Below, one piece after another: positions 18,942-28,215 of a stretch of 64,000 nt of DNA (position 1 is its first letter; the number at the start of each line of letters is the position of its first letter). Both the position numbers and the translations under genes were made by a program. The stretch is from Endozoicomonas elysicola (GTDB taxonomy: Bacteria; Pseudomonadota; Gammaproteobacteria; Pseudomonadales; Endozoicomonadaceae): assembly GCF_000710775.1 (NCBI RefSeq), contig NZ_JOJP01000001.1, forward strand, positions 3,514,583 through 3,578,582. Direction: 5' to 3'. Under the pieces are notes generated by a model that did not search any database, had not been told where the DNA came from, and saw only the letters and a list, made by a program, of their open reading frames with translations.

Positions 18942-19362
18942 ATTAAAGGTGGCTGCGCTTGCGGCAATGTCAGCTACGAGATTGTTGGAAAGTAAGTGAT
19001 GTCGCATTTTACCATTGTTCAATGTATCGACGTACTTTAGGCGTTGCATTTGGTGATTATGCGCGTGTGGAAGCAAAAAATTCATATGGACCTCCGGTAA
19101 GGAGCTGATCGCTAAATTTGAATCCTCCCCAGAAGTATATCGAGGTTCATGTCGCCAATGCGGCTCACCATTAGGTGGTTTTCAAAAAAATGGCGAGCTA
19201 CTCTGGGTGACGTTAGAGACAGTGACCGGTGATCCCGCTGTACGTCCGGAAGCCCATATTTTTGTAGGTTCTAAAGCTCCATGGTATGACATTACAGACG
19301 GCTTACCTCTATTCGACGAATGGCCACCAAAAGGTTCAGAATTCTTTGTGCGTTTTGAGTAA
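18942..19362 (+). pseudogene. Decayed GFA/CENP-V-family protein gene
   Basis: Three successive frames together read as a GFA-family (glutathione-dependent formaldehyde-activating-like) zinc protein. GGCACGNVSYEIVG starts at 18948, then a frameshift occurs near 18991-18997. HCSMYRRTLGVAFGDYARVEAKN follows, with a second shift near 19075-19082, and the clean end ELIAKFESSPEVYRG ... CRQCGSPLGG ... runs to TAA 19360. One zinc Cys is also replaced by Tyr (HCSMY). No start codon remains. The bases 18630-18941 show nothing else and probably hold the promoter of the ETS protein gene. Confidence 0.85.
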
Positions 19363-19455
19363 ATTCAACCGGAGGAAGCTGTGACCAGGCCTTGAGTTTT
19401 GCTCTTATGAAGAATGAAAGACCTGCCCCTCATCCATCTCGTCTTTACTGAAAGC

Positions 19456-19485
19456 AAAAAAAAGGCAGCACCTGAAAGTACTGCC
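19456..19485 (-). terminator. Rho-independent terminator of the cold-shock gene
   Basis: On the minus strand GGCAG and CTGCC pair around a loop and are followed by a run of at least seven T. It lies about 55 bases past the stop of the cold-shock gene. Confidence 0.8.
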
Positions 19486-19539
19486 CTTCTTTGCCTCACC
19501 TGAGGTGAGGTTAGAGACTACAATATTGTAGCCCGACCA

Positions 19540-19749
19540 TTACAGTGGTCGAATATCTTCAGCCTGTGGGCCTTTCTGACCCTGAGTGATGGTGAACTCA
19601 ACGCGCTGGCCTTCAGCCAGTGATTTAAAGCCATCACCTGCGATTTGACGGAAGTGAGCAAATACGTCTGGTCCGCCATTATCCTGAGCGATAAAACCAA
19701 AACCTTTCTCGTCATTGAACCACTTAACAGTACCGGTAGTAGTAGACAT
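19540..19749 (-). CDS. CspA-family cold-shock protein
   Basis: The 69-residue protein is one OB-fold cold-shock domain, with RNP1 KGFGFIA and RNP2 VFAHF. It binds single-stranded RNA and DNA and would act as an RNA chaperone. ATG 19749 is chosen because AGGA lies 6 nt upstream and CspA proteins start this way; an ATG two codons earlier overlaps the binding site. The long gene-free stretch upstream (19750-20340) may include the long 5' leader typical of cold-shock mRNAs. A terminator follows. Confidence 0.93.
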   Translation of the reverse strand: MSTTTGTVKWFNDEKGFGFIAQDNGGPDVFAHFRQIAGDGFKSLAEGQRVEFTITQGQKGPQAEDIRPL

Positions 19750-19755
19750 AGTCAT

Positions 19756-20343
19756 ATCCTGAAGTTAAATAATAAAGGTGCCTTACAATAAGGCGGTAAA
19801 GCTAGAAGCTTATTATTGCTTATGAAGAGTATGGCGAGTTACTACACCCGGAACATCAAATCTTTGCATAAAAAATAAATCACACTTTTAACGTTCCGCC
19901 ATTATACAGAGTATAATCCTGATTACCATGAGTAATTACAGCCATTCGACACAAGAGATACTCAGCCACCAGAGTATAAATGCATAATAATTCCTTTCCA
20001 ACTGAATAGTTTGCAAAACTTTTCGCCATCCAGTCGTGACATTACTCATGCAGTCATTATACACAAAGAAACAATTCCAGGAGCGTGTATCATTAAACAT
20101 TATGATACGAAGGCACTAATCCAACCTCAGGCAAGGCAAACTGCGCAGAATATAGTGACCCCATATTCCTAAAATGAGTGCTCTCCTTGGGCGACGGGCC
20201 ACATGCCTAATTGAGAGGGTTCCCTGAGACTTTGATGGAAAATGAGAGAGAATGTCGTTAACTTTTTTATATTAATTATGCTTAGGCTCCCTTCACTGGG
20301 TCATAGCGAAAAAATACACCTGACACCTTGGAACAAACCACAT
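19756..20343. other. Gene-free stretch upstream of the cold-shock gene
   Basis: No coding frame of note is seen on either strand. The part nearest the cold-shock gene is AT-rich and likely holds its promoter and leader RNA. The rest looks like degraded non-coding DNA with no repeat I could match elsewhere. Confidence 0.4.
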
Positions 20344-20415
20344 TCAGAAAACTGTACAGCTGTTAGCCCGCTGATTCAGCGTTAGCCCAGAGAACATCAT
20401 ACTGCCGATTTGCAT
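20344..20415 (-). CDS. Possible 23-residue small protein
   Basis: An ATG at 20415 has a good ribosome binding site (AAGGAG about 7 nt upstream) and encodes MQIGSMMFSGLTLNQRANSC and three more residues before TGA. It could be a true small protein, a leader peptide or the start of a decayed gene. There is no other support. The remaining bases to 20554 show nothing. Confidence 0.22.
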   Translation of the reverse strand: MQIGSMMFSGLTLNQRANSCTVF

Positions 20416-20554
20416 AACGACACTCCTTGAACTGATTTGGAAGTCAACTGGCTGGTTCCAAAGCTTTACAACCAGCCTTCCAGTAAGAATTTTCTTTTCT
20501 AACGACGTTCCGAATAAAAATACACTTGCGCTTAATTATGCTGGCTGGCTCTTA

Positions 20555-20887
20555 TCAACCCGCCTGAAAGAAGGGTTGATCAACAATCTCCTCTGACCAG
20601 AAATTGATATTAAATTGAGCATCATCACTCAACTCAATACGATGCCAGTACTGGGGAGGACTGGTTGCAAACTCGCCAGCCCGGATCACCACGGTCATTT
20701 CGTGTTCAGACGTTTCCTGATCAGGGTATCCAAAATAAGTGACGGTGCCTTCCATTACGCATATCTGGCCAAACACGCCAGCAGCCGTATTGTGGTGCGT
20801 CAGCAAAGCTTTTGGCACATTATTTTTTGTGAAAAAAGGTGTAGAACGCTGAATAGTCCAGCTTTTGGGGATGCGTAAGTGGCTCAT
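20555..20887 (-). CDS. DUF1971 (YeaR/TehB N-terminal-like) cupin protein
   Basis: The 110-residue protein matches the DUF1971 family of small cupin-like proteins related to YeaR and to the N-terminal domain of some TehB tellurite-resistance proteins. Recognisable stretches are LTHHNTAAGVFGQICVMEG, GEFATSPPQYWHRIELS and FNINFW. The paired His residues and the Glu suggest a small-molecule or metal pocket, but the reaction is not known. ATG 20887 has AAGGAG 6 nt upstream. It stands alone, with divergent promoter space before 21107. Confidence 0.85.
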   Translation of the reverse strand: MSHLRIPKSWTIQRSTPFFTKNNVPKALLTHHNTAAGVFGQICVMEGTVTYFGYPDQETSEHEMTVVIRAGEFATSPPQYWHRIELSDDAQFNINFWSEEIVDQPFFQAG

Positions 20888-21106
20888 AACCGCTCCTTTT
20901 TTACCATTGAGTGCTCGCCACAGGATTGATGACCATAGTCTGTTACCAGTGTAAGAATAATAACCGCCCTGAAAGAATCTATACCGTCTTGTGTATTACC
21001 GGCTGACATCTCCTGTCTTTAAACTCTAAATTTCAAGACTGGATTTCAAGACTGGATCACCATAAGCTTTGCACACCGCTGTTACCAACCAATAAGAACA
21101 ATAATA

Positions 21107-22474
21107 ATGAAAAAGCTATTCGTATCTTTCGTCCTGATTGCCGGCCTGCTGGTTGCCATTCCCCCTTACTTTCTTGGTTTCTCGCTGTTCAACCTTGGGC
21201 ATGCTGTTCAAGTGGCCACCAGCCTCAGTGCTAAACTGGCATGCTCCGCACGATTTATCAGTGAACTTGATGATCAGCAGATTGCCAGCGACCTGTCATC
21301 CTACTCGCAGGTCACAGAGCTGGTTGACCTCAAATACAACGACTCCCCCAGACAGGTCAGCGCTCATTTATTTGGTTTGGCCCCTACTGTTGCCACTTAT
21401 CGGGATGGTCTTGGTTGCACCCTGGATTTTGACGGCGTGAATACACTGAAAAATGCGACAGTTGTACAACACTCAAAAATTTCCACCGAGCAATGGCCTG
21501 CGGGCATTAGCACTGACAATATAGACCCTGAAATTCAGACACTGCTGAATTCAATAATGACGGCGGATAATCAACAGGGGCTCGATAGCCGGGCAATGGT
21601 GGTAGTCAGGGGTGGAGAAATTCTCGCTGAAGCTTACGGGGACGGATTTGATCACAATACCCCTCTACTGGGATGGTCAATGGGTAAAAGTGTGACCGCC
21701 ATGATACTGGGACGCCTGGAAACATTGGAAAAAGTGTCAAAAGACGACATAGCTCTTTTTGACCAATGGACCGATAAACGTGCCGACTTATCTCTGGAAC
21801 AGTTACTGCAGATGAACAGTGGGCTGGCATTTGATGAAACCTATGCTCCGGGCAGTGATGCAACCCATATGCTGTTCACAGCACCCAGTGCTTCTGATGT
21901 TGCCATGACCAGCAAGTTGAGACACTCACCTGGAAGCCACTTTTCTTATTCGTCCGGCACCACCAACCTGTTGTCCCGCTATGTTGACCAGATTCTGGGG
22001 AGTGAACTGAATAACACGATGGCTTTTGTGCAACAGGAGCTCTTTACCCCTGCAGGTATTAGTAATGCTATCTTTGAGCCGGACGCCTCTGGAATTCTTA
22101 TAGGCAGTTCTTACCTTTATGCATCCGGTCGTGACTGGGCACGCCTTGGCTTGATAATGGCCAATAGTGGTTCCATCAATGGTCATAAGCTACTGTCCGA
22201 TGCTTGGGTAGTCGCAGCACAAACGCCCAACGCCAGTGATAATGAGAAGTCCTACGGTTATCAATTCTGGCTGAACCGTGGTGATGAAGAGCTTCGCTGG
22301 CCAACGTTACCGGAAGATGCCTACGCCATGCTAGGCAACCGTAAACAGTCGGTCATGATTATTCCATCCCAAAATACCGTTCTGGTTAGGCTCGGCTGGA
22401 CATCCGATGATTATCCAATGGAAGAGAATTATAAGGCTCTTCTTGATGCACTGGGCAATAAAACATCCTCTTGA
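21107..22474 (+). CDS. Serine hydrolase of the beta-lactamase (class C/EstB) family
   Basis: The 455-residue protein has an N-terminal hydrophobic segment (3-25) that is either a signal peptide or an anchor, so it probably acts in the periplasm. The catalytic domain covers about 160-450. The nucleophile motif SMGK is at S191-K194, and YSSG at Y281 fits the second catalytic motif. The family includes penicillin-binding-protein-like esterases and 6-aminohexanoate-dimer hydrolases; the substrate here is unknown. It is unlikely to be a true resistance beta-lactamase. The direct repeat TTCAAGACTGGAT lies twice in the upstream gap. Confidence 0.85.
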   Translation: MKKLFVSFVLIAGLLVAIPPYFLGFSLFNLGHAVQVATSLSAKLACSARFISELDDQQIASDLSSYSQVTELVDLKYNDSPRQVSAHLFGLAPTVATYRDGLGCTLDFDGVNTLKNATVVQHSKISTEQWPAGISTDNIDPEIQTLLNSIMTADNQQGLDSRAMVVVRGGEILAEAYGDGFDHNTPLLGWSMGKSVTAMILGRLETLEKVSKDDIALFDQWTDKRADLSLEQLLQMNSGLAFDETYAPGSDATHMLFTAPSASDVAMTSKLRHSPGSHFSYSSGTTNLLSRYVDQILGSELNNTMAFVQQELFTPAGISNAIFEPDASGILIGSSYLYASGRDWARLGLIMANSGSINGHKLLSDAWVVAAQTPNASDNEKSYGYQFWLNRGDEELRWPTLPEDAYAMLGNRKQSVMIIPSQNTVLVRLGWTSDDYPMEENYKALLDALGNKTSS

Positions 22475-22633
22475 TAGACTTTAGTCGTTGTTTATTTTAT
22501 TACGTATAGAGATGGGTTCTTCCACCTCTATACTCCTGTACTGCTCACTCTTCAATAAATCAGCTGCTAATGATCTGGACGACTATTCTTTTCGTGTGAA
22601 CTGAAAGGTTGTCGCGAAAAGGCGTCCTAATCC

Positions 22634-23410
22634 ATGAACTATGACCAAGATTATTGTACAAACGGCTTTGTTCAGTACGATGCGGCCCTGGAACTCCTTA
22701 CTCTTATTCCGTTTGAACCTTCAAATTTACTGGATATCGGCTGTGGGTCCGGTAAGGTTACAGCACTGATCTGTGATCAGAGAAAACCGTGCCGTGTGAC
22801 CGGTATTGATTCATCACCGGTTATGATCAAAGAGGCTCAACGGCTATACCCTCTTCCCAATGTGACTTATACAGAAAGCTCTATTGAAGGACTGAACACC
22901 AGAGATGAGTTTGATGTCATTACTTCCAACTCATCCTTTCAGTGGTTCAGGGATTACAGTAAAGCTTTCAAAAATATTCGTTCGAGCCTGACAGAAGATG
23001 GCGTTTTTGTAGTGCAAGCCTCATGCCGTCAACAATGGTGCCCAACCATCAATCACCTGATGGATGTATTTTTTGATGCTTTATACCCTGCACTCAAGCC
23101 GCATTTTCATTTCCCCTGTATGCATCTTGATAGTCTCGATGAATACCGGCAGTTTTTCCTGACTCATGGTTTTACTCCCAGCACTCTCTATATTAAAGAG
23201 TTTGAATACCAACTCTCCCCTGATGACTTTCTTAAAGTCTTCAAGTCTGGAGGGTTTAAGGCGTATAGCTATGAACAATGGTTTGATGTTCCCCTCCCCG
23301 AGAGCTATACACAAAACCTGTTGGACTATTTTGAGCAATTTGCGGTTGGAAAATCGTGTATTCCTATCGTCATGCCACGCCTTTTTGCTCAATTGAAACC
23401 CATGTCTTAA
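22634..23410 (+). CDS. Class I SAM-dependent methyltransferase
   Basis: The 258-residue protein has the SAM-binding motif I LLDIGCGSGKVT (about residues 34-45), an acidic motif II end (GIDSS) and NSSFQWF in the motif IV position. The layout resembles small-molecule carboxyl methyltransferases such as trans-aconitate or juvenile-hormone-acid types. The acceptor substrate cannot be told from sequence. No operon partner is obvious; the next gene begins 61 bases downstream on the same strand. Confidence 0.8.
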   Translation: MNYDQDYCTNGFVQYDAALELLTLIPFEPSNLLDIGCGSGKVTALICDQRKPCRVTGIDSSPVMIKEAQRLYPLPNVTYTESSIEGLNTRDEFDVITSNSSFQWFRDYSKAFKNIRSSLTEDGVFVVQASCRQQWCPTINHLMDVFFDALYPALKPHFHFPCMHLDSLDEYRQFFLTHGFTPSTLYIKEFEYQLSPDDFLKVFKSGGFKAYSYEQWFDVPLPESYTQNLLDYFEQFAVGKSCIPIVMPRLFAQLKPMS

Positions 23411-23471
23411 TCATCCACCGACGAGTCTGATTTTTCCGTTAATACCATCAATGTTATCTGAGGGCTTTGCC

Positions 23472-23981
23472 ATGAAGAAGACCTTCAATATTTTTCGCCA
23501 TATTGGGTGGATTGCCATTATCTGCTCGACTCTGGGCTCTTTTTTACTGTTTGTTGTGGGAGCAACAAAAACGTATGCCGCTTTTGCGGTAGTTTTCCTG
23601 GGCAAGGTTCCCCACAAAAGTCTTGCTCATCTGGATACTGCTGATATTGCTACATCTTATCTGATCAAATCTCTCGATACCTTTCTAATTGCCTTTGTGC
23701 TTTTTATTTTCGCCCATGGCGTGTTCACACTGTTTATTTCCAACAAGAAACCAGCAAACGACGACAGTACCAGTGTACTTGCCTGGATCAAAACACCCAA
23801 TATTGGCCACTTGAAGAATGTCCTGGCCGAGGTGATCGTGATTATTCTGTTTGTGAAGTTTCTTGAGATTGTGCTGATGAATATCGACAATCTGAATTGG
23901 CAAATACTCACCCTACCTATCGCTATTTTACTGTTAAGCCTTGGGTTAAAGTTTCTTAATCTGGCGGAAGGCGAAGAATAA
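23472..23981 (+). CDS. UPF0114/YqhA-family inner-membrane protein
   Basis: The 169-residue protein has three to four hydrophobic segments (about 10-35, 60-85, 120-140, 143-160) and matches the YqhA/UPF0114 family, whose function is not established. ATG 23472 is chosen because GAGGG lies about 9 nt upstream; an ATG at 23451 would add seven residues. Confidence 0.85.
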   Translation: MKKTFNIFRHIGWIAIICSTLGSFLLFVVGATKTYAAFAVVFLGKVPHKSLAHLDTADIATSYLIKSLDTFLIAFVLFIFAHGVFTLFISNKKPANDDSTSVLAWIKTPNIGHLKNVLAEVIVIILFVKFLEIVLMNIDNLNWQILTLPIAILLLSLGLKFLNLAEGEE

Positions 23982-24051
23982 CCCCCAGGCATTGTGATTT
24001 CAGGGTCTTTTAATTACTCTGCGCCTTTTGTATGTCATCAAACGGCAGCTA

Positions 24052-25008
24052 ATGGGAAAACCTTTACTCTCTCTACTCTCTCTTCTGCTGGTCACGCTTA
24101 ATCTATTTGCCAGTCCGACAGAAACCATTCAGCTTCTGGATACCGGTTCAGGGATTCTTGAAGGGTCTCTTCTGATACCTGACATGTCACAAAAAAAGAT
24201 ACCTGTGGTATTGCTGATTTCAGGCTCTGGCCCGACAGACCGCAATGGCAATAACCCGTTGATGGTCAATAACTCTCTGAAACTTCTGGCTGATAAGCTG
24301 GCACTGAATGGGATAGCCTCTCTCAGGTATGACAAACGGGGAGTTGCCCACAGTGCCAGAGCTGCCACTTACGAGGAGGAGCTGCGTTTTGAGCATTATG
24401 TGGTCGATGCCGCACAGTGGCTCAAAAAACTCAAAAAAGATAACGGTTTTGGTCATGTAACTGTGATTGGACATAGCGAAGGCTCACTGGTTGGCATGTT
24501 AGCCCTGCAACAGCAGCCTGCCGATGCATTTATTTCGCTTGCCGGTGTCGGACAACCCGCAGACCTTTTGTTAAAGCAACAACTGAAGTCACAGCCTAAT
24601 CATATTCTGACCCCATCGCTGGCAATCATCAGCTCGTTGAAAGCCGGTAAAACTGTTGCCCAGGTAGATCCGGTACTCGCACCAATTTTCCGGCCAAGCG
24701 TCCAGCCCTATATGATGTCCTGGTTTAAGTATGACCCTGCGATCGAAATTGCCAGACTCAAGGTACCGGTTTTAATTCTCCAAGGATCAACGGACTTACA
24801 GGTAAGTATTGAAGATGCCGGGTTTCTTTTAAAAGCACAACCTGATGCTGAGAGCATCATTATCCAGGGCATGAATCATGTACTGAAAGATTCAGCAATT
24901 GAAGCCAGTGTTAATCTTGAAACTTACAACCACCCTTCTTTACCAGTAAACACTGAGCTGGTCACAGTGATTACTGGCTTTATCAATCGGGTTAATACAC
25001 TACAGTAA
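24052..25008 (+). CDS. Secreted alpha/beta hydrolase
   Basis: The 318-residue protein begins with a signal peptide (LLSLLSLLLVTLNLFAS). It has the alpha/beta-hydrolase elbow GHSEGS, an acid in GSTDLQV and a catalytic His in GMNHVLK, a complete triad. The GSGPTDRNGNN stretch gives the oxyanion loop seen in this family of periplasmic esterase or acyl-transfer-like enzymes. The substrate is unknown. ATG 24052 fits the signal peptide; a TTG at 24028 would add eight residues. It overlaps the 3' end of the convergent MocR-type gene by nine bases. Confidence 0.82.
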   Translation: MGKPLLSLLSLLLVTLNLFASPTETIQLLDTGSGILEGSLLIPDMSQKKIPVVLLISGSGPTDRNGNNPLMVNNSLKLLADKLALNGIASLRYDKRGVAHSARAATYEEELRFEHYVVDAAQWLKKLKKDNGFGHVTVIGHSEGSLVGMLALQQQPADAFISLAGVGQPADLLLKQQLKSQPNHILTPSLAIISSLKAGKTVAQVDPVLAPIFRPSVQPYMMSWFKYDPAIEIARLKVPVLILQGSTDLQVSIEDAGFLLKAQPDAESIIIQGMNHVLKDSAIEASVNLETYNHPSLPVNTELVTVITGFINRVNTLQ

Positions 25009-26460
25009 CTGGCTCAGCGTTTTAATACCTTTAACCCGTTCGCCTTCAGAAGTGTTAGCAAAGCCCAGCACCAACCCTTTTTGTGATCGAGATGAGTGGT
25101 AATAGCTACTAAGTGGACTGCCACCAAAACCTTTCATGGCAAACTCCTGGCAGACTTTACGATCATCAACCTGTTGATGGTTAAACACCAGCGCCAGGTG
25201 CATACCGGCACTTTGTGCCACCGGGGTCATTATCCCGGCAAGGTGCTTTTCACACAAACGCTGCATATGCTCCCACTTCTGCTGATAGAGTTTTCTGCTT
25301 CGGCGGAGATGACGGTAAAAATGCCCTTCCTCAATAAAGTCCGCCACGACGGCCTGGGTTAACAGCGGCGTTTCTCCCCCGCTGAAGGCTTTAGCCTCAA
25401 CAAACACACCAACCAGGTGCTCAGGAACCACCAGGTAACCAAGACGCAACCCTGGCAGAAGCGTCTTACTGAAACTGCCCATATAAATCACCGGTGTACG
25501 CTCAGCCATTCCAGCCATCGCCGCAATCGGCTGACTGTAGTAATGAAACTCACTGTCGTAGTCGTCTTCTACAATCCAGCAACGGTTTCTTTCGGCCCAT
25601 TGCAGCAGTTGTAGGCGCTCACTGGCCGTCAGAATCCCCCCCATCGGGTATTGATGGGTCGGCGTACAGCAGAGAAGCCGGTACTCACCTTCGGACAATG
25701 CACCAATATTAATGCCATTATCACCATGAGTGACCGCTTGAAGATTGATACCGTTTGAAATCAGGGCTTTGCGCGCTCCTGAGTAGCCGGGTTCTTCCAC
25801 CAGCGCCGTATCACCAGGGTTCATCAGCAACTGTGCGCACAGCGCCAGCCCTTGCTGAGCCCCCTGGGTAATCACAATCTGCTCTGGCCGGCATTTCAGT
25901 CCACGACTGACATTGAGGTAGTCTGCCAGCGCATTTCGAAGCGGTGCGTACCCCTGATAGCTGTGATAGCCCATCAGAACCGGTCGATCACTGTGGCGTC
26001 GTATTAGCTGTTGCCAGATTTTGATGGGGAATGCCTGAAAATCCGGCAAACCTACAGAGAAGGGTAAATTCGCAATGTCTTTTGGCTTTGAACCATGCCC
26101 TCCAGAGCGCTTGAGCAACTGATGGCCATAGTCCGACAGTGGGGGCCAATCCTGAACAGGCTTTCCCTTAGCAATATGGGGGGAACGATCAAACTGGGGC
26201 AATTGCTCGCTGATGTAAAAACCACTGCCTTCACGACTGTTGACATACCCCTCCGCACGCAGCTGCTCATAGACACTGTTTACCGTATTTCGGCTAACCC
26301 CCAGGTCTTTCGCCAGGATACGCGATGCAGGTAAGCGACTGCCGACTAATAGCTGCTGAGAAAGAATTTTCTCCCGCAGGGTCAGAAAAAGCTGCTGGGT
26401 TAATGACAAGCCATGGCTGTGCTGTTTTTTCTGCTGGAGATGGATATTTCGCAAATCCAA
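25000..26460 (-). CDS. MocR/PdxR-type GntR regulator with aminotransferase-like domain
   Basis: The 486-residue protein has an N-terminal GntR winged helix (about 18-85, with SRNTVNSVYEQLRAEGYV) and a fold-type I aminotransferase-like domain (about 125-485) that binds PLP. The PLP Lys is in GSFSKTLLPGLRLGY, and VEDDYDSEFHY provides the Asp and Tyr contacts. MocR regulators sense PLP or amino compounds and usually control a divergent gene. Here that is the FMN-binding PNPOx-like gene at 26564. The TTG start has no clear binding site. A palindrome in the intergenic gap is a candidate operator. Confidence 0.9.
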   Translation of the reverse strand: MDLRNIHLQQKKQHSHGLSLTQQLFLTLREKILSQQLLVGSRLPASRILAKDLGVSRNTVNSVYEQLRAEGYVNSREGSGFYISEQLPQFDRSPHIAKGKPVQDWPPLSDYGHQLLKRSGGHGSKPKDIANLPFSVGLPDFQAFPIKIWQQLIRRHSDRPVLMGYHSYQGYAPLRNALADYLNVSRGLKCRPEQIVITQGAQQGLALCAQLLMNPGDTALVEEPGYSGARKALISNGINLQAVTHGDNGINIGALSEGEYRLLCCTPTHQYPMGGILTASERLQLLQWAERNRCWIVEDDYDSEFHYYSQPIAAMAGMAERTPVIYMGSFSKTLLPGLRLGYLVVPEHLVGVFVEAKAFSGGETPLLTQAVVADFIEEGHFYRHLRRSRKLYQQKWEHMQRLCEKHLAGIMTPVAQSAGMHLALVFNHQQVDDRKVCQEFAMKGFGGSPLSSYYHSSRSQKGLVLGFANTSEGERVKGIKTLSQLL

Positions 26461-26483
26461 ATTGGCACCCTGAATTTTTATAA

Positions 26484-26507
26484 ATTGGACCTTATAAGAG
26501 CACCAAT
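26484..26507. promoter_or_regulatory. Candidate MocR operator
   Basis: ATTGG and CCAAT flank a central CTTATAAG palindrome in the 103-base gap between the divergent regulator and its neighbour. A third ATTGGCACC copy lies at 26461-26469, over the regulator start. MocR proteins commonly bind such repeated half sites. The assignment is inferred from position and symmetry. Confidence 0.45.
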
Positions 26508-26563
26508 AGCTTACGATACTTTAGCTGAACTGAGTAGATGGGAATCAGCAAAGGAAATGGGAC

Positions 26564-27238
26564 ATGAGCCAATACTCTCAATACGAGCATGAAGAAATAG
26601 ACAGCCAGTTTACCAGTAGTCCACGCTCAACCGTACGCCGTGGCAGCAAACGCGCCTCCTATAATAAGGCCGATGTATTTCAGCTTATCGATGATTTAAA
26701 GCTTGGCCATATGGCTTTCCATGATCCAGAGAGCCAGTGTCCGGTCGTCATTCCCATGACCTTCTGGCGGGTAGATGAGTACCTCTACTTCCATACCCTG
26801 AATAAATCCCGGCTTGATAAGCTGATTTCCGCCGGCAGTGAAATATGCATTTCGTTTGCCGAGGCCAGTGAGTGGGTGCTCTCCAAGTCGGCCTACCATA
26901 CCGGAGTCAATTACCGATCTGCGGTGCTTTTCTGCAGTGGCAGCCGGGTGGAATCCACCGAAGAATTTGATCACGCCTTCAAAAGCATCATTGAGGATAT
27001 CGAACCCGGACGGTGGAGTCAGATTCGTCCCCCTAGTAACAAGGAGCGTAAAGCCACAGCATTGCTGAAACTGACCATTCACGAAGCGTCTTATAAAAGC
27101 CGCAGAGGTGGACCCAACGAAGAAGAGAACGATCTGGCACTGCCAGTGTGGAACGGTATATTGCCAATCATTTCTCCGGATGGGAGTCATGCTTCCAGGC
27201 AACCCGCCAAAGGTGGCTGTCCATTTCATCGGGAGTGA
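26564..27238 (+). CDS. Pyridoxamine 5'-phosphate oxidase-family FMN-binding protein
   Basis: The 224-residue protein fits the Pyridox_ox_2-type split-barrel flavoproteins. After a polar N-terminus, GHMAFHDPE and PVVIPMTFWRVDEYLYFHT form the barrel core. The C-terminus carries PVWNGILPI, typical of this subgroup, and ends CPFHRE. These proteins bind FMN, but true PNP oxidase activity is not assured. Its divergent pairing with a PLP-sensing regulator suggests a role in vitamin B6 or amine metabolism. ATG 26564 has AAGGAA 7 nt upstream. Confidence 0.82.
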   Translation: MSQYSQYEHEEIDSQFTSSPRSTVRRGSKRASYNKADVFQLIDDLKLGHMAFHDPESQCPVVIPMTFWRVDEYLYFHTLNKSRLDKLISAGSEICISFAEASEWVLSKSAYHTGVNYRSAVLFCSGSRVESTEEFDHAFKSIIEDIEPGRWSQIRPPSNKERKATALLKLTIHEASYKSRRGGPNEEENDLALPVWNGILPIISPDGSHASRQPAKGGCPFHRE

Positions 27239-27319
27239 ATATAAACAAATGGAAAGTTGAACTATCCGCCTCTGAGACAGTCCGTTATCTGTCGAATTAA
27301 CTTTACAGCCAGAAACGCT

Positions 27320-27955
27320 ATGTTAGAGGCAACAACACATCAGACAGGGAGCACTTCTCAGACGAGACCAGATATCATCAGTGATCATTGTGCAACCAGC
27401 CCCATACAATCAGTTGCTTTCTATGACAAAAGCATCTGTCATATTGCAGGCAGCTCTGGAGAAAAAGAAAGGCACACTAAACACATTGCAGATTATTCCG
27501 TCTGCGCCTTGGCACCACCACTTGCTATTCCAAAACTGTCCCGTCGATTAAACACACTTATTCAGCTGGCTTCTGGTTTTAAAACCATCTGGGATATCTG
27601 CTGTGACCATGGTAAAGCGGGCATCACCCTGGCAATGAAAGATACATCCAGAGAAGTACACTGTATTGACCGTTCGCAACATGTCATTACAAAGCTTCAA
27701 TCATTTCCGCTCCCCCACAACATGACTGTTACTTGCATAGATGCACTTCAAGTGAAAATAAACAACCATAAAGATGAGCTTATCATTCTTGCTGGAATTG
27801 GCTCGCATACAGCAAACAAAATTATTGATGGAATTTTTTCAGAAATAGAGGATTATCGAGCCTGCGTCCTGGTCAGCATTCATCAAAACCATGATGGTAC
27901 GTGGCGCATCTTGCTAGCCGCTACGGATTTAGAACAACACAACACGATGAAATAA
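27320..27955 (+). CDS. TrmK-like class I methyltransferase
   Basis: The C-terminal two thirds match TrmK-type tRNA (adenine-22-N1) methyltransferases: KLSRRLNTLIQLA, then motif I IWDICCDHGKAG (DIxxDH pattern) and IILAGIGSHTANKIID. The N-terminal 60 residues are polar and not part of the family. Length is 211 residues from ATG 27320 or 232 from a TTG at 27257; neither has a convincing binding site. Whether it methylates tRNA here is inferred. It lies just upstream of mutS. A stem-loop near 28002-28043 (ACAGCC with GGCTGT) may end its transcript. Confidence 0.65.
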   Translation: MLEATTHQTGSTSQTRPDIISDHCATSPIQSVAFYDKSICHIAGSSGEKERHTKHIADYSVCALAPPLAIPKLSRRLNTLIQLASGFKTIWDICCDHGKAGITLAMKDTSREVHCIDRSQHVITKLQSFPLPHNMTVTCIDALQVKINNHKDELIILAGIGSHTANKIIDGIFSEIEDYRACVLVSIHQNHDGTWRILLAATDLEQHNTMK

Positions 27956-28215
27956 AGGAGAAAAAGAAAACTTATCGTTTTGACTTAATGTCCCCCCAAC
28001 ACAGCCATTCATGACTCTGCCAACAGAGTTTTGGGGCTGTTGAGATGTTCTCTTTACGCTAAGCTCTGTCTTTGGCAGGAAGACATTCAGCCTGATCGGC
28101 TGATACTATATTGCGCAAATATATTTCACTTATTTCGATTTACTATTTATTACTGAAGCTGCAATCAATAAAGCTCGTTGCAGCTTTTGACCAGACGGAC
28201 AATCGTTTTTGCTCA

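Noticed and set aside
18789-19085. 98-residue minus-strand frame
   Set aside because: It is antisense to the decayed GFA-family gene, which explains the sequence better.
21107-22474. Antibiotic-resistance beta-lactamase
   Set aside because: The motifs fit the wider esterase/PBP-like serine hydrolase group, and nothing specific to resistance enzymes was seen.
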